A stretch of DNA of 64,000 bases. It comes from Ancistrus triradiatus (lineage: Eukaryota > Chordata > Actinopteri > Siluriformes > Loricariidae). Location of the stretch: contig JAJAGP010000341.1 in assembly GCA_025084515.1 (NCBI GenBank), forward strand, positions 152,001-216,000, read 5' to 3'. The notes below the pieces were generated by a model. That model was not told the origin of the DNA. It ran no database searches and saw only the letters and a program-made list of their open reading frames with translations. This document shows positions 1 through 9,968 of this stretch, one piece after another; the first letter of the stretch is position 1, and each line of letters starts with the position of its first letter. A program made the translations under genes and the position numbers.

Positions 1-1204
1 GGTCATGTATTGTTTCAGCAAAATGTTACAGAAATGATTTACATTTATTATAGCATTTATCACATGTTCTATGGCAAGAGCCAAGAAGTTCCAAAAACAC
101 TTTTGGATCATCTACAAATTTTATATTTTAGTTTTTGTGCAGACCACTTTAACAGTAGGGACTGCAACACACTGTATTGGCTTGTATAAATATTTATATT
201 CAATTTTGAAGCTGTTTTAACAACATTTGTCCTTGTGTGTTGCATTTTGTATTATATGAAAAGTTTGCATATCTAGTCAAAATAGTCTGTCTTTTATACT
301 GCCAATTTGAGCTCATTTTGAGCATAACTCCAAAAATCTACAGAGTGCATAACATTTTTATTAAGAAACAAGAACGCTTATTTAATTGCAAAAGTTCTGC
401 GTGCATTAGTGGCAAATTTAAATGTTGAAATTTACAAACTGATAATCGGAATGTGGTAAAAAACAATCATAGTCCAAGAGCACCAAAGTTCACTTTCTCC
501 TCAAAAATGCAGGGGTGTGTAAAAATAAGGCGCCGCCTTTCGACTAAAAAAGTAAACGTGTGAGTGCATTTATTAAATGTAAAAACTGAGCTCATAAGAA
601 ATCCAAATCTCTTCACTTCAGGGGTTCGGGTTTGGTTGCCACATCCTTACAGAAAGCCGCCTATACATTACTGAATTACTGTTTATATTTAGATTATTTT
701 TATCTCAATTTATGCCTTTGGACTAAATAGATCCAAACATAGTCCTTGTAAACATCTAATATCTGAATTCGTAATTATGTCGGGTCTCTCCCACATCCCA
801 AAGATGCGCTGTCCTGCCATATAGACCCCTGTCCCGTCGACCCTGGATTGGACTAAGCAGGTATAGAAAGTCTATGAATGATTTAGATGGTTTTATATAG
901 CTTTTTGAAGTTTGAACTAATTCTGAGGAATAGTCCAGTGTAATCAATGATGTCATTGTATTAATGTACTTTTGGGTAAACTTTATATATGTATATATTC
1001 TACTATATTCACATGTTTCTTTCTCTCTCGATACGTATGTATGCATGTACGTGATTATGTGCGGCACACAAAGGTAAAACACACTTTAGAAAAAAACATC
1101 TTTTAACCGGTGTATGCTTTTGCGATGGACAAATAAAGCTGATGGCAAACAAAAAAAGAAAAATGGACTTGCAAACAAGCAAACAGAACAAGTTAAATCC
1201 TTAC
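1..1204. other. atp8b1 intron 7 (partial), no gene seen
   Basis: AT-rich intronic DNA. A stretch at about 780-890 resembles the tail of a degenerate SINE (it shares GGTATAGAAAGT with the copy ending near 26500). No coding exon recognised. Confidence 0.5.
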
Positions 1205-1275
1205 CCATCCAGTTCTGCTGTCTCTACATAGCACAGGCTGTTTGGCTCAGAGCTGGACAATAACAGAATGTCAGC
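1205..1275 (-). CDS. atp8b1: atp8b1 coding exon 7
   Basis: It encodes ADILLLSSSEPNSLCYVETA then ELD and two bases of a glycine codon; donor GTAAGG at 1204-1199. The next exon should open with the rest of the DGET motif. I did not find it between 1 and 1199, so it should lie past the window edge. Confidence 0.92.
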
Positions 1276-4200
1276 CTATGCAAGATAAAATGGCAAATGA
1301 ATATAAAGAAAGGTAATAATGAAATAAGCAAACATGTGCAAACTCAAACAAACACTCAAAAAAAGTGAAGGGAGGGGTGACTTCTAAAGCTAGAAAGTTT
1401 CTACACTAAGGAACAGACTACACTCGCAGAGCTCATCCGGGGCCAACAGGGTCCAGTGTTGCAGATGATCCCTCATTCTGACTCCCTCACACGCATCCAG
1501 CCAGTCCAGAGGCACCACTGGTCCAAAGGGAACACGAGGCCTGGCAAATTAGACTGCTGGCTGAAATCTCCATTTGTTCATATTTTTTAACTGAATGTCC
1601 TCAAATTTTCAACCATCACCTGCTAATGCATAAAAGGGACCCTGGATGTTGCTTTCTGACTTTCCGGATCTTTTTTGGACAGGGTTCTGCTGTACAGTCA
1701 CTCCAAACTTTCTCCATTTGCACAGTATAGCTCTGATTGTGGTTTGGTAAAGCCGTAGTGTTCCTGAATTGGCTTTATAAGCGTTTCAAGACTGAGTTTG
1801 TCCGTTTTCCTCACCTTTGTTGCATGAAGTTTCGGTGGTAGTGTATTTGTGTAGTATTTTAACATATTAAGCTGCTACCATAGAACACGTAACATTTTCG
1901 AATACTTTTTTTTTGGTATAAAGACGCTTACTGGAATAAAGTCGTTTTTCTTCAGTCTGACCACATCACCAACTTGAAGGTCCATCCACTTGGCTTCCTG
2001 AAACCTGTCGAGCAATAATGAGCTTTGAGGACATATAAACACACATGTGCAAATAAATGGAAGTTATGGGTAAATAGACAGAACTAAAATACGAATACAG
2101 CGTTGATTTAAAGAGGGTGTTCCTAATGATTAACTGCTTTAAATGTTTATTTCCTTTGAATGGTTGAATGCATTTATATGTTATTAATAAAAAAAAATGA
2201 GAAACAAACCTTATATTAAAGCACCATTCTATGCAATACATACCACTTACATTTAAAACGAGATGAAATGGATTACGCAACAGATAACACACAAAAACAT
2301 TAACAACAGGGTGTCATGTGTTACGTTGCAAAAGTCTCTGTCACACCACTTAAAACAGACACTTTCTGATTACTACTAAAAACTTAGGAATGTAATGATT
2401 CAACCCAAACAGTGACATCACAGTTTTACAACCTGAGCCAGTATGCTCATTACAGGATTACAAATAGCTTTGCTATTACGTACCTGCCATTAAGAAGCAC
2501 CTCACATGTCCTGTTGTTGATTTCTTTGTCCAATCTGTGTCGAGCCTGTGAGAGATTGACAGATCAAAACGATTTAAACCGGAATGGGCAAATAAGGGGC
2601 ACAAATTCTGTGTCTAGATTCGCCTTTGCCATTTGGACAAGTGATAAAAATAATAACACCGTATAAAATCTTTAGTACTATTCATGAGCCGAAAATCTTT
2701 AAATACTTGATCTATAAAGGATTTTAAGAAATTAAACAAGTATTATTTAAGTTAAATCACATTAGCAAAAAGAATCTTCTCAGGAGTTAGTTTATTACTA
2801 ATTAATATCTCGTTGAGTTAATTAATAACAAATAGTTAATGGCATGTTTATATACAGTATATACAGTACTGTGCAAAACTCTTAGGCCACCATTAGAATA
2901 AATATACCATTGTTTTAGCACTGGTATAATGGCCATATATAATAATTTCTCAGTCCCTTTATCAGAATACGACGAGAAGCATTATAAAAGTATTAAAAAC
3001 TGAAATGTGGGTATAATAAAACACAGATCCATTTACCAGATCATCCATCAAGTCTTTGATACCAGTGATACCGAGCACCAAAACCAGAGGCACCAGTGTG
3101 GTGTACCAGGGCAGGGTGGAGATTTGTGGGATGATCTATACAATTAACAAAAAAGGACGATGAAAACATACATGCTATACAGAATGTTAAAAAATATTCA
3201 CTATACAGGAGTTCACAAAACAGATTAAAGATCTCGCAGCTATGAAAAGCATCCAAAACTTTGTTTAATGTAAAAATTAAGTACCAAAACATGATCTAAA
3301 ATTAAAAATGTAATTTGTTTTACTCTTATTTCTATTCTGATAGAATTTATAGAACATCATTTTTATTATACAGTAAGAATTCATCATAATTAATAAGTTT
3401 ATTTCATCTTTTTTCCCCCCCAGAGATACTGGTAGAGTTTTTTGGTTGTATAAATCTGAAATGATTTGTTCTTCAGGTAATAAACTCAATAAAATAACAG
3501 ATTTTTAAAATTATTTTTGTCTACATAATGGCTTTTATTTTTAGGGTTATATTTTACTTTAGTCAGCAAAAGGATAGGAGCTCATTTCCTATTTTTTAAT
3601 CAAGCTTTTTAAAATATGTACTGCATCACACACATCACCTGGATTTAATTACTCTGACTACAGAAGTTCACATACTTCTGCCACCCACAGATTTGTTTAA
3701 TTATGTCTATCTACTTTTAACACTTAATCATGCATAATGAGGTAATTATTTCTTGATCAGGAAATTCTTCTTCGCAGACTAAATTTACTTCAATTAAAGG
3801 TTGGATTTGTGAGATTAAGCTAATTCAAAGGTCAAATTCCATGTCCTGATAAAGACGAGTAAAAGGAGTTGAAGTAAATGTCTTTTAAGAAAGAACGCAT
3901 ACGCAAAAGTACTATTTCATATCTAGTAACTTGTAAAATGTACTTTTAAGACCTTTGTATTCTAAAAAAGACCTCATACAGTGTAAAGCCTTTACAACAA
4001 AAGGCAAAGCATCTGGGCCAAATGCGTACACAACATTGCTTAGGGGTAAAAACGTGAGATCTTAAATCGGTCAGCTCTAATACAGCTCTAGTGGAGATCA
4101 TCCTCATACCTGCAGAATGAGCAGCACCAGAAAGTAGAAATTGGCGGCTCGTTTAAACTGCTCATACAGATTCAGAGGGAGAAACGTGATGACGTTGTAC

Positions 4201-7200
4201 TTGTAGGTCCTGATTGCATTTCCCTATGGATATAAAAGAACGAAGGGTAATATTAACACAACTTTGCCTTTTCCCTGAAGAGGACAAGCTGTATTTTCTC
4301 CAACAAACACTTCTGGTCAGACCTGTTAACTTACCAAAATAAACTGCCATCCCAACAACCATCCCAATTGTTCCTGACATACCTGAGTCATACTGACTGT
4401 CTCAGTACATTGGACTGTAACAGGAAACCAGCAAGGAAAATAGAGTCACATTTTTCAGGAATTATATATAACTATCTAATAAAACAGATGAACTTCCTGG
4501 GAGTGTCAATCTTTGGGAAATCCAGTGTTAGGAAATGCATGTTGATTTTGGGTTTGGTTCATGTTTAGTACCTTGTAAAGACTGCTGGTGAAAAGTTTCA
4601 GAACACCCCAATTCTTACATTTCAGCAGATATCAATACCTTCCTTTAAGCCTCGCATGGCCTTGCACCCATTTATCTTTCTGCTTTGCTACATCCTTGTT
4701 TTCTTGGTGCTCTGATTCTGGTCCTCTAGTTGTTCCTAGGTTCTGGCTTTCCACTATGGCTGGCAGATCTTTTAGTCTTGCTACTTATTGACCTCCAACC
4801 AGTGTGAAGTGACCTTGGTTTTGTGAAACTTCGGTGCTTTGGTAAACCCATGATAGAGATACCATAGTAGTTTAGAACCTTACTATACCATAGATTTTCA
4901 TAAGGACTTGGACATCGCACTAACTGTAATTGTGAGGAAACACACCCAACAATTCCATTACAAACTTAGATACCCTCCAAATAACCATTAAGTTTGTTTA
5001 TACTACTATTCTGACATTTTTCAGTTCATGGCCGTTGGACCTGTGCCCTGAATATACACACAGAATTATTTGTTGAGTTGATTTATGACTTTATTAACGT
5101 TTCAGTTTTATTCTTACTTCTTGCTCTTAGTCTCCACCTTTAAGCAAACACGATCAGCAGATTAAATGCACGACTGCTCATATAGAAAACAGAAATTGAC
5201 CAATCTCCTTTTTTCGTTTCACCCAAAACAGTGAACTCGTATCTAAAGAGTAGAGTTTCAGATTTAAACAAAGCAGGGCTTTGCTGTAATCGAGATGCTT
5301 ATCTGCACTAGAACTTTGTGCATTCAGTCAACATCCACAAACAGCCACAGTTTGGTTATAGATAAAAAAAAAATCTGTTAGGTATGGGGCTGCTTTGGAT
5401 TTTCATTATATAAATCCTTGAACATCTTTAGCCCAACCTCACCAATATGATTTGATAATTATTTTTACCACTTACACACACTATATAAATACCATTGCAT
5501 TTTAATTAAACACTGAAAAAATTGAAAGTGGAGCGTGTAGGTACAGTAGATGTAAGAGGCCATTCCATTTTCCAGAACGTGAGGTGTTATAGCAAGTTTG
5601 TGGTTTGGTACTAAAAGTAGCCCATATGGTGTAGCCAGATTTTGGATACCAGGGTTGGACTGGATTTGTGTTTCTACATTGATAGCTCAAAAACACCAAA
5701 GAACCAGAGTTTCAACCAACCAACACTTTCAGCAGAAGTTAGTTCAGAACAATGTCATTTTTGCAATATTGACCACACTGGTGTGATTATCAACAATAGT
5801 TTGTTAAGCTTCACGTTGAGATCTGAGAATATAAAGACTGAATTCTCCTGTGTTCGCAATATATAACCAAAAGTTTGTGGACACTCAAGAATAACATCCA
5901 AAACATGGATATGAATCCACAGTTTGCTTCATTCTTCATTCTTCTGAGAAGACTTTATGACTGTGAGGTTGACCACTGATGTTATACAATAAAGCCCTGG
6001 CTCACAGTTGGCATTACAGTTCATCTCGTGACTGACGGTGTTCAGGGCTCTGTGCAAGCCAGGCATGTTCTCCATCAAAGCTGGCAAATCACTTGCACTT
6101 TGTTTTAGGGCAGGGCAGAACGTTTACATTTTACATTTACATTCAGTCGTTCGGTAGATGCCCTTATCCAGGATGACCTATATCTGATACAGCCTTACAG
6201 TCCAAGCAACTGTGGGTTAAGGACCCACCATGAGCAGCTTGGCTGAGGTGGGATTTGAAACCTGGATCTCCTGTGCCAAAACAGTCCTGTTGAATCTCAA
6301 GTCAACTGATTTGCTGGGGATGGAAACCTCTGAAGGTGTCATGCTGAGAGAAATATTTAGTAAAACCCATTCTACTGCTGCTGTGTGTATATTATGAACC
6401 TCTTAGTGGTGAGGCGTGCCTGAAATAACAGGTCACTAAATACAAGAGGCGTCTACATACTTTTACAGTGTGATCTTCTAGAACAGCTATTGTTCTAAAG
6501 ATACTGTTAAGGTTACCAAACACACTATAGTATTATAGGGGTAAGATGCTCATTAATATGCATTTTATTCAGACAGCAGAGGTACCGTTTCCCAGAAAGT
6601 GTATAAACAGAATAAAAAAGACACACTTACAGAGTACTTGCTCTTCTTGAAGCACAGGAAGGTTTTCTTCTTGAACTCAGGAAGTTTGCAAAAATCTCTG
6701 TCGTTGGCTTTGACTTTCCATCCTGCTTCTATAACCAGGAATAAATCAGACTTAAATCTGGCTGCAATTTAAACGGGTTTTCACCTAATACACACTATAA
6801 TCACTTAATACTCATTCTGTTGCTAGACAGCAAGCTTCTAGTTTAAATACATAATAGTTAAGCTACCATTAAGTAACTTATTAGGATATTTGTCTACCTA
6901 ATTAGTGTCTAATACTGCTGGAGAGTAGCAATAGCAAAGCTAACTAGCACGGCGTTTAGCAGCAAGTGGATTAGCTAATCATTACACTGAGGTAATGGTC
7001 TCAATAATGTCAATTAGTTTTGAAATAGGAACGCAATAATAATTACATTATATAGTAACCTAGTTAAATGACACACTATTTTGTAAAAGGCACAAAGGAT
7101 AATTCAACCATTACATTGAACAAGCTCAAATATGACATTTCTGCTCACCTGAATGCATAGATTTAAATCATATGATTAAAAAAAAAATTCTGAACATAAT

Positions 7201-9968
7201 TTTTAATGGTTTGTTCCCTGCATAGGTTATATTCAGTGATGTGAAAAAGTGTTTGCCCCCTTCCTGAGTTCCTATTTTTGCACATAGTTAAAACATAACT
7301 TAACTATGGTTTATCACACCTGAGTTCAGTCTCTAGCCACACCCAGGCCTGATTATTGCCACAGCTGTTCTCAATCAGGACATCACTTAAATAGGACCTG
7401 CCTGACAAAGTGAAGTACACCAAAAGATCAATCAATCAATCAAATAAACCAACATTTACTTATATAGCACCTTACAACAACAAAAGTCGACCAAAGTGCT
7501 GTACATAATCAGGATATAGCATGCAATTTGTAGTGAAGGCATCTAGATGTTAAAAGCCATCTTAAATAAGTGGGTTTTGAGATTGGCTTTAAATAGGGGC
7601 AGGTCAGTGGTAGAACGTAATTCAGAGTATTCCACAGTTTAGGACCTGCCACTACAGAAGAACGATCTTCCCACTGCTTAAGAGATCCTTAAAAGCTGCA
7701 CATCATGCCGAGATCCAAAGAAATTCAAGAACAATTGAGAAAGAAAGTAATTGAGATCTATCAGTCTAGAAAGGGTTATAAAGCCATTTCTAAAGCTTTG
7801 GGATTCCAGCGAAGCACAATGAGAGCCATTATCCACAAATGGCAAAGACATGGAACAGTGGTGAACCTTCCCAGGAGTGGCCGGCCGACCAAAATTACTC
7901 CAAGAGTGCAGCGACGACTCATCCAAGAGGTCACAAAACACCCCACAACAACATCCAAAGAACTGCAGGCCTCACTTGCCACAGTTAAGGTCAGTGTTCA
8001 TGCCTCCACCATAAGAAAGAGACTGGGCAAAAATGGCCTGCATGGCAGAGTTCCCAGACGAAAACCACTGCTGAGCAAAAAGAACATTAAAGCTCATCTC
8101 AATTTTTCCAGAACACATCTTGATGATCCCAAAGACTTTTGGGAAAACATTCTGTGGACTGACAAGACAAAAGCTGAACTTTTTGGAAGGTGTGTGTCCC
8201 CCATTACATCTGGCATAAAAGTAACTTGGCATTTCAGAAAAAAAACATTATAGCAACAGCAAGATATGGTGGTGGTAGTGTGATGGTCTGGGGCTGTTTT
8301 GCTGCTTCAGGACCTGGAAGACTTGCTGTGATATATGGACCTATGAATTCTGCTGTCTACCAAAAAATCCTGAAGGAGACTGTCCGGCCATCTGTTCGTA
8401 ACCTCAAGCTGAAACGAACTTGGGTTCTGCAGCAGGACAATGATCCAAAACACACCAAGTCCACCTCTGAATGGCTGAAGAAAAACAAAATGAAGACTTT
8501 GGAGTGGCCTAGCCAAAGTCCTGACCTGAATCCTATTGAGATGCTGTGGCATGACCTTAAAAAGGCCGTTCATGCTTGAAAACTCTCCAGTGTGGCTGAA
8601 TTACAACAATTCTGCAAAGATGAGTGGCCAAAATTCCTCCACAACGCTGTAAAAGACTCATTGAGAGTTATCCCAAATGCTTGGTTGCAGTTGTTGCTGC
8701 TAAGGGCGGTCCAACCAGTTATTAGGTTTAGGGGCAATCACTTTTTCACACAGGGCCATGTAGGTTTGGATTTTTTTCTCCCTTAATAATAAGCACCTAC
8801 ATTTAAAAACTGCATTTTGTGTTTGCTTGTGTTGTCTTTGACTAATATTTCAATTGGTTTGGTGTTCCGAAACACTTAAGTGTGACAAACGTGCAAAAAA
8901 ATAGGAAATCAGGAAGGGGGGGAAACACTTCTGTAATAGAAAACAATAATTATATACAATTCAAATTTATATGTCTATATCATTTTAACATTAAATATTT
9001 GAATTGATTTATTTTGAATGGATATTCATTTATTTATGAATGCATAGCTTTAAATTATATGGGTAATATATGGGTAATCATCACTGTTAGAGGTTTGTTC
9101 CCGGCGTAGGTTATATAATATAAAATAATCATTATATATAATGCAAATTTATAGTTATATATAATTTTAAAATTAGATATTTGAATTTATTTATTTTGAA
9201 TATATATTAATACTTTATAGAACCACCTTTTATTTACTTTAAATTAGAAAGTGTTTTTATTGACCTTATTTCATAATTAAGTTACATCAATTCATAATAA
9301 ATCTGGATTTCCTGATTTCTTTTCATGTTTTAGTACATATTTAAAGTTTCTTTTTTATTTTTAACTCTGTTTATGTCGTATTCATGGAGGCTACAGTGAC
9401 TATGATTTATTGTATTATTTTTTTTATTATGAACTAGTTTTTTAATTATCACTTAGTTTTGTAGAATGAACTCAATAATAATAGACAGAAGAACACCATT
9501 TGAGACAAATGGTTATTATTTGCAAACTGACAGTCATAAAAGTTTGTGTCCCTAGTTAAATGACATACTGTTGACCCCCTGTATGACATTTCTGCTCACC
9601 TGACTGCATATGGGTAAAACCTCAGAACTTCGTTACTAATGACTTGCACAGGTTCTGTTAATAAGATGATGCTGACAGTCTTAAATACGACTACAATCAT
9701 AGGCCTATGTCTTGTTGGTGATTAGCAAAACCACATCTTGAGGTTACTGTATTGTTCAGTGTTAGGTGACTAATAAGAGCATGATTAAGGGCAGTAACGT
9801 AAACTGACCAGGTTCTGCCACAGGTGCAGTCGGCCGAGCTTGTTCCTCTTCCTCCTCCTCTTCCTCCTCCTCGGGTTCCAGCTCGTCGTCAGTCTCGTCA
9901 TCGCTGTATGGCATGACCTCATCGTCGGGACCCAACGAGTCCTCCGAGTCTACCCGCGGCCGACTCAT
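1205..9968 (-). CDS. atp8b1: ATP8B1 P4-ATPase phospholipid flippase, N-terminal part (seven coding exons, partial gene)
   Basis: This encodes the amino-terminal 225 residues of a class-1 P4-ATPase, which moves phospholipid from the outer to the inner leaflet of the plasma membrane, in the family working with a CDC50 subunit. Coding exons on the minus strand are 9809-9968, 6631-6728, 4110-4223, 3037-3135, 2484-2545, 1932-2004 and 1205-1275; every junction is GT-AG and the phases agree. Order seen: acidic cytoplasmic N-terminus with DDEVMPYSDDETDDEL (residues 15-30), the KANDR segment, first membrane helix about 112-132 (FYFLVLLILQ), second about 135-152, then the actuator-domain start with INNRTCEV, VGDVVRLKKNDF and SSSEPNSLCYVETAELD. 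The acidic N-terminus and the INNRTCEV and RLKKNDF wording fit ATP8B1 better than ATP8B2 or ATP8B4 (from memory of the family). The DGET phosphatase motif is split by the intron at 1204, and the rest of the gene (about 1,000 residues by family length) lies beyond the left edge. Confidence 0.93.
1610..1830 (-). mobile_element. Tc1-like transposon remnant
   Basis: The stretch at about 1700-1830 (CTCCATTTGCACAGTATAG, CTGATTGTGGTTTGGT and onwards) resembles the reverse complement of the helix-turn-helix region of fish Tc1 transposases. It is short and heavily mutated and lies between atp8b1 exons 6 and 7. Confidence 0.45.
1932..2004 (-). CDS. atp8b1: atp8b1 coding exon 6
   Basis: The first base completes the arginine codon begun in exon 5. 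The exon then encodes 24 residues including WMDLQVGDVVRLKKNDFIP of the actuator domain. Acceptor GACAG, donor GTAAGC. Confidence 0.93.
2484..2545 (-). CDS. atp8b1: atp8b1 coding exon 5
   Basis: A 62-base exon, 20 codons plus two bases, encoding ARHRLDKEINNRTCEVLLNG. Acceptor TCACAG, donor GTACGT. INNRTCEV is a diagnostic ATP8B stretch at the start of the actuator domain. Confidence 0.93.
2864..3006 (+). mobile_element. Truncated Tc1/mariner MITE (one end only)
   Basis: It starts CAGTACTGTGCAAAACTCTT after a TA, the same terminal repeat as the complete copies at 14047 and 56150. Only about 140 bases of the left half remain. It ends about 30 bases from the splice donor of atp8b1 exon 4. Confidence 0.7.
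3037..3135 (-). CDS. atp8b1: atp8b1 coding exon 4 (second membrane helix)
   Basis: A phase-0 exon of 33 codons, beginning IIPQISTLPWYTTLVPL and ending GIKDLMDDL. PQIS is the lumenal loop motif typical of P4-ATPases. Donor is GTAAAT. A MITE remnant ends within about 30 bases of this donor. Confidence 0.94.
3655..3790. mobile_element. Tc1-like terminal repeat remnant
   Basis: TTCACATACTTCTGCCACCC resembles the subterminal sequence of the Tc1 copy at 62553 (which reads GTGGCAAAAGTATGTGAGCC on the plus strand). No transposase remains. Confidence 0.4.
4110..4223 (-). CDS. atp8b1: atp8b1 coding exon 3 (first membrane helix)
   Basis: A phase-0 exon of 38 codons with acceptor CATAG and donor GTATGA. 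It contains the P4-ATPase signature NLYEQFKRAANFYF followed by LVLLILQ, the start of transmembrane helix 1. Confidence 0.94.
5860..6472. mobile_element. Mariner-like non-autonomous element, interrupted by a SINE
   Basis: The left end ACCAAAAGTTTGTGGACACT and the right end GCGTCTACATACTTTTACAG form an imperfect inverted pair of the fish mariner type. No transposase is present. A SINE sits inside at 6123-6285. It lies in the intron between atp8b1 exons 2 and 3. Confidence 0.6.
6123..6285 (-). mobile_element. tRNA-derived SINE, minus orientation
   Basis: On the plus strand it reads TTTACATTTACATTCAG, then GATGCCCTTATCCAGGATGA and GGTGGGATTTGAAACC: the tail, body and B box of the SINE family found complete at 20160 and 48017, reversed. 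Confidence 0.7.
6631..6728 (-). CDS. atp8b1: atp8b1 coding exon 2
   Basis: Acceptor TATAG before 6728 and donor GTAAGT after 6631. The two leading bases complete a glutamate codon with exon 1. It encodes AGWKVKANDRDFCKLPEF and a lysine-rich stretch up to SKYS, the conserved segment before the first membrane helix. Confidence 0.92.
7430..7682 (-). mobile_element. 5'-truncated LINE (L2/CR1-like 3' end) nested in the Tc1 element
   Basis: Read on the minus strand it encodes the usual C-terminal motif of these reverse transcriptases (VAGPKLWN, then in a shifted frame FKANLKTHLFKMAFN) and ends in a (GATT)n tail. AGATC at 7425-7429 and again at 7683-7687 is a target-site duplication. The flanking Tc1 sequence joins cleanly across it. 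Confidence 0.75.
7705..8790 (+). pseudogene. Tc1 transposase pseudogene
   Basis: It begins MPRSKEIQEQLRKKVIEIYQ, the paired-type helix-turn-helix DNA-binding region, and continues to the first catalytic aspartate in LWTDKTKAELFG. A frameshift near 8195 moves the reading to the second frame (8190-8579), which contains the catalytic DNDPKHT and SPDLNPIEMLW motifs. A TGA at 8577-8579 and a further frameshift near 8630 break the C-terminus. Family members are about 340 residues. Not functional as it stands. Confidence 0.9.
9809..9968 (-). CDS. atp8b1: atp8b1 coding exon 1 (start codon, acidic N-terminus)
   Basis: ATG at 9968-9966; 53 codons plus one base, donor GTCAGT at 9808-9803. It encodes a highly acidic cytoplasmic tail with a run of ten glutamates (residues 33-42), longer than I recall for the human protein. 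An AG at 9979-9978 suggests the exon begins at 9977 with only nine untranslated bases, so the 5' leader is probably spliced from a distant non-coding exon. Confidence 0.9.

Larger units (their letters stand above)
7234..8934 (+). mobile_element. Tc1-like DNA transposon, inactive, with nested LINE
   Basis: The left end CAGTGATGTGAAAAAGTGTT and the right end near AGGAAGGGGGGGAAACACTT form the inverted repeats; the last bases of the right end are diverged. It carries a damaged transposase (7705-8790) and a LINE insertion at 7430-7682. It lies in atp8b1 intron 1 of the coding part, inserted in a roughly 180-base local tandem duplication. Confidence 0.88.
7151..9211. repeat. Local tandem duplication of about 180 bp split by the Tc1 element
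   Basis: 7151-7232 matches 9038-9115 (GAATGCATAG at the left, TTTGTTCCC then TAGGTTATAT at the right). 8938-9028 matches 9116-9211 (ATTTATTTTGAAT block). Copy one is therefore 7151-7233 plus 8935-9030, with the transposon inside; copy two, 9038-9211, is intact. A third partial copy of the part just upstream lies at 9551-9610. Confidence 0.7.
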
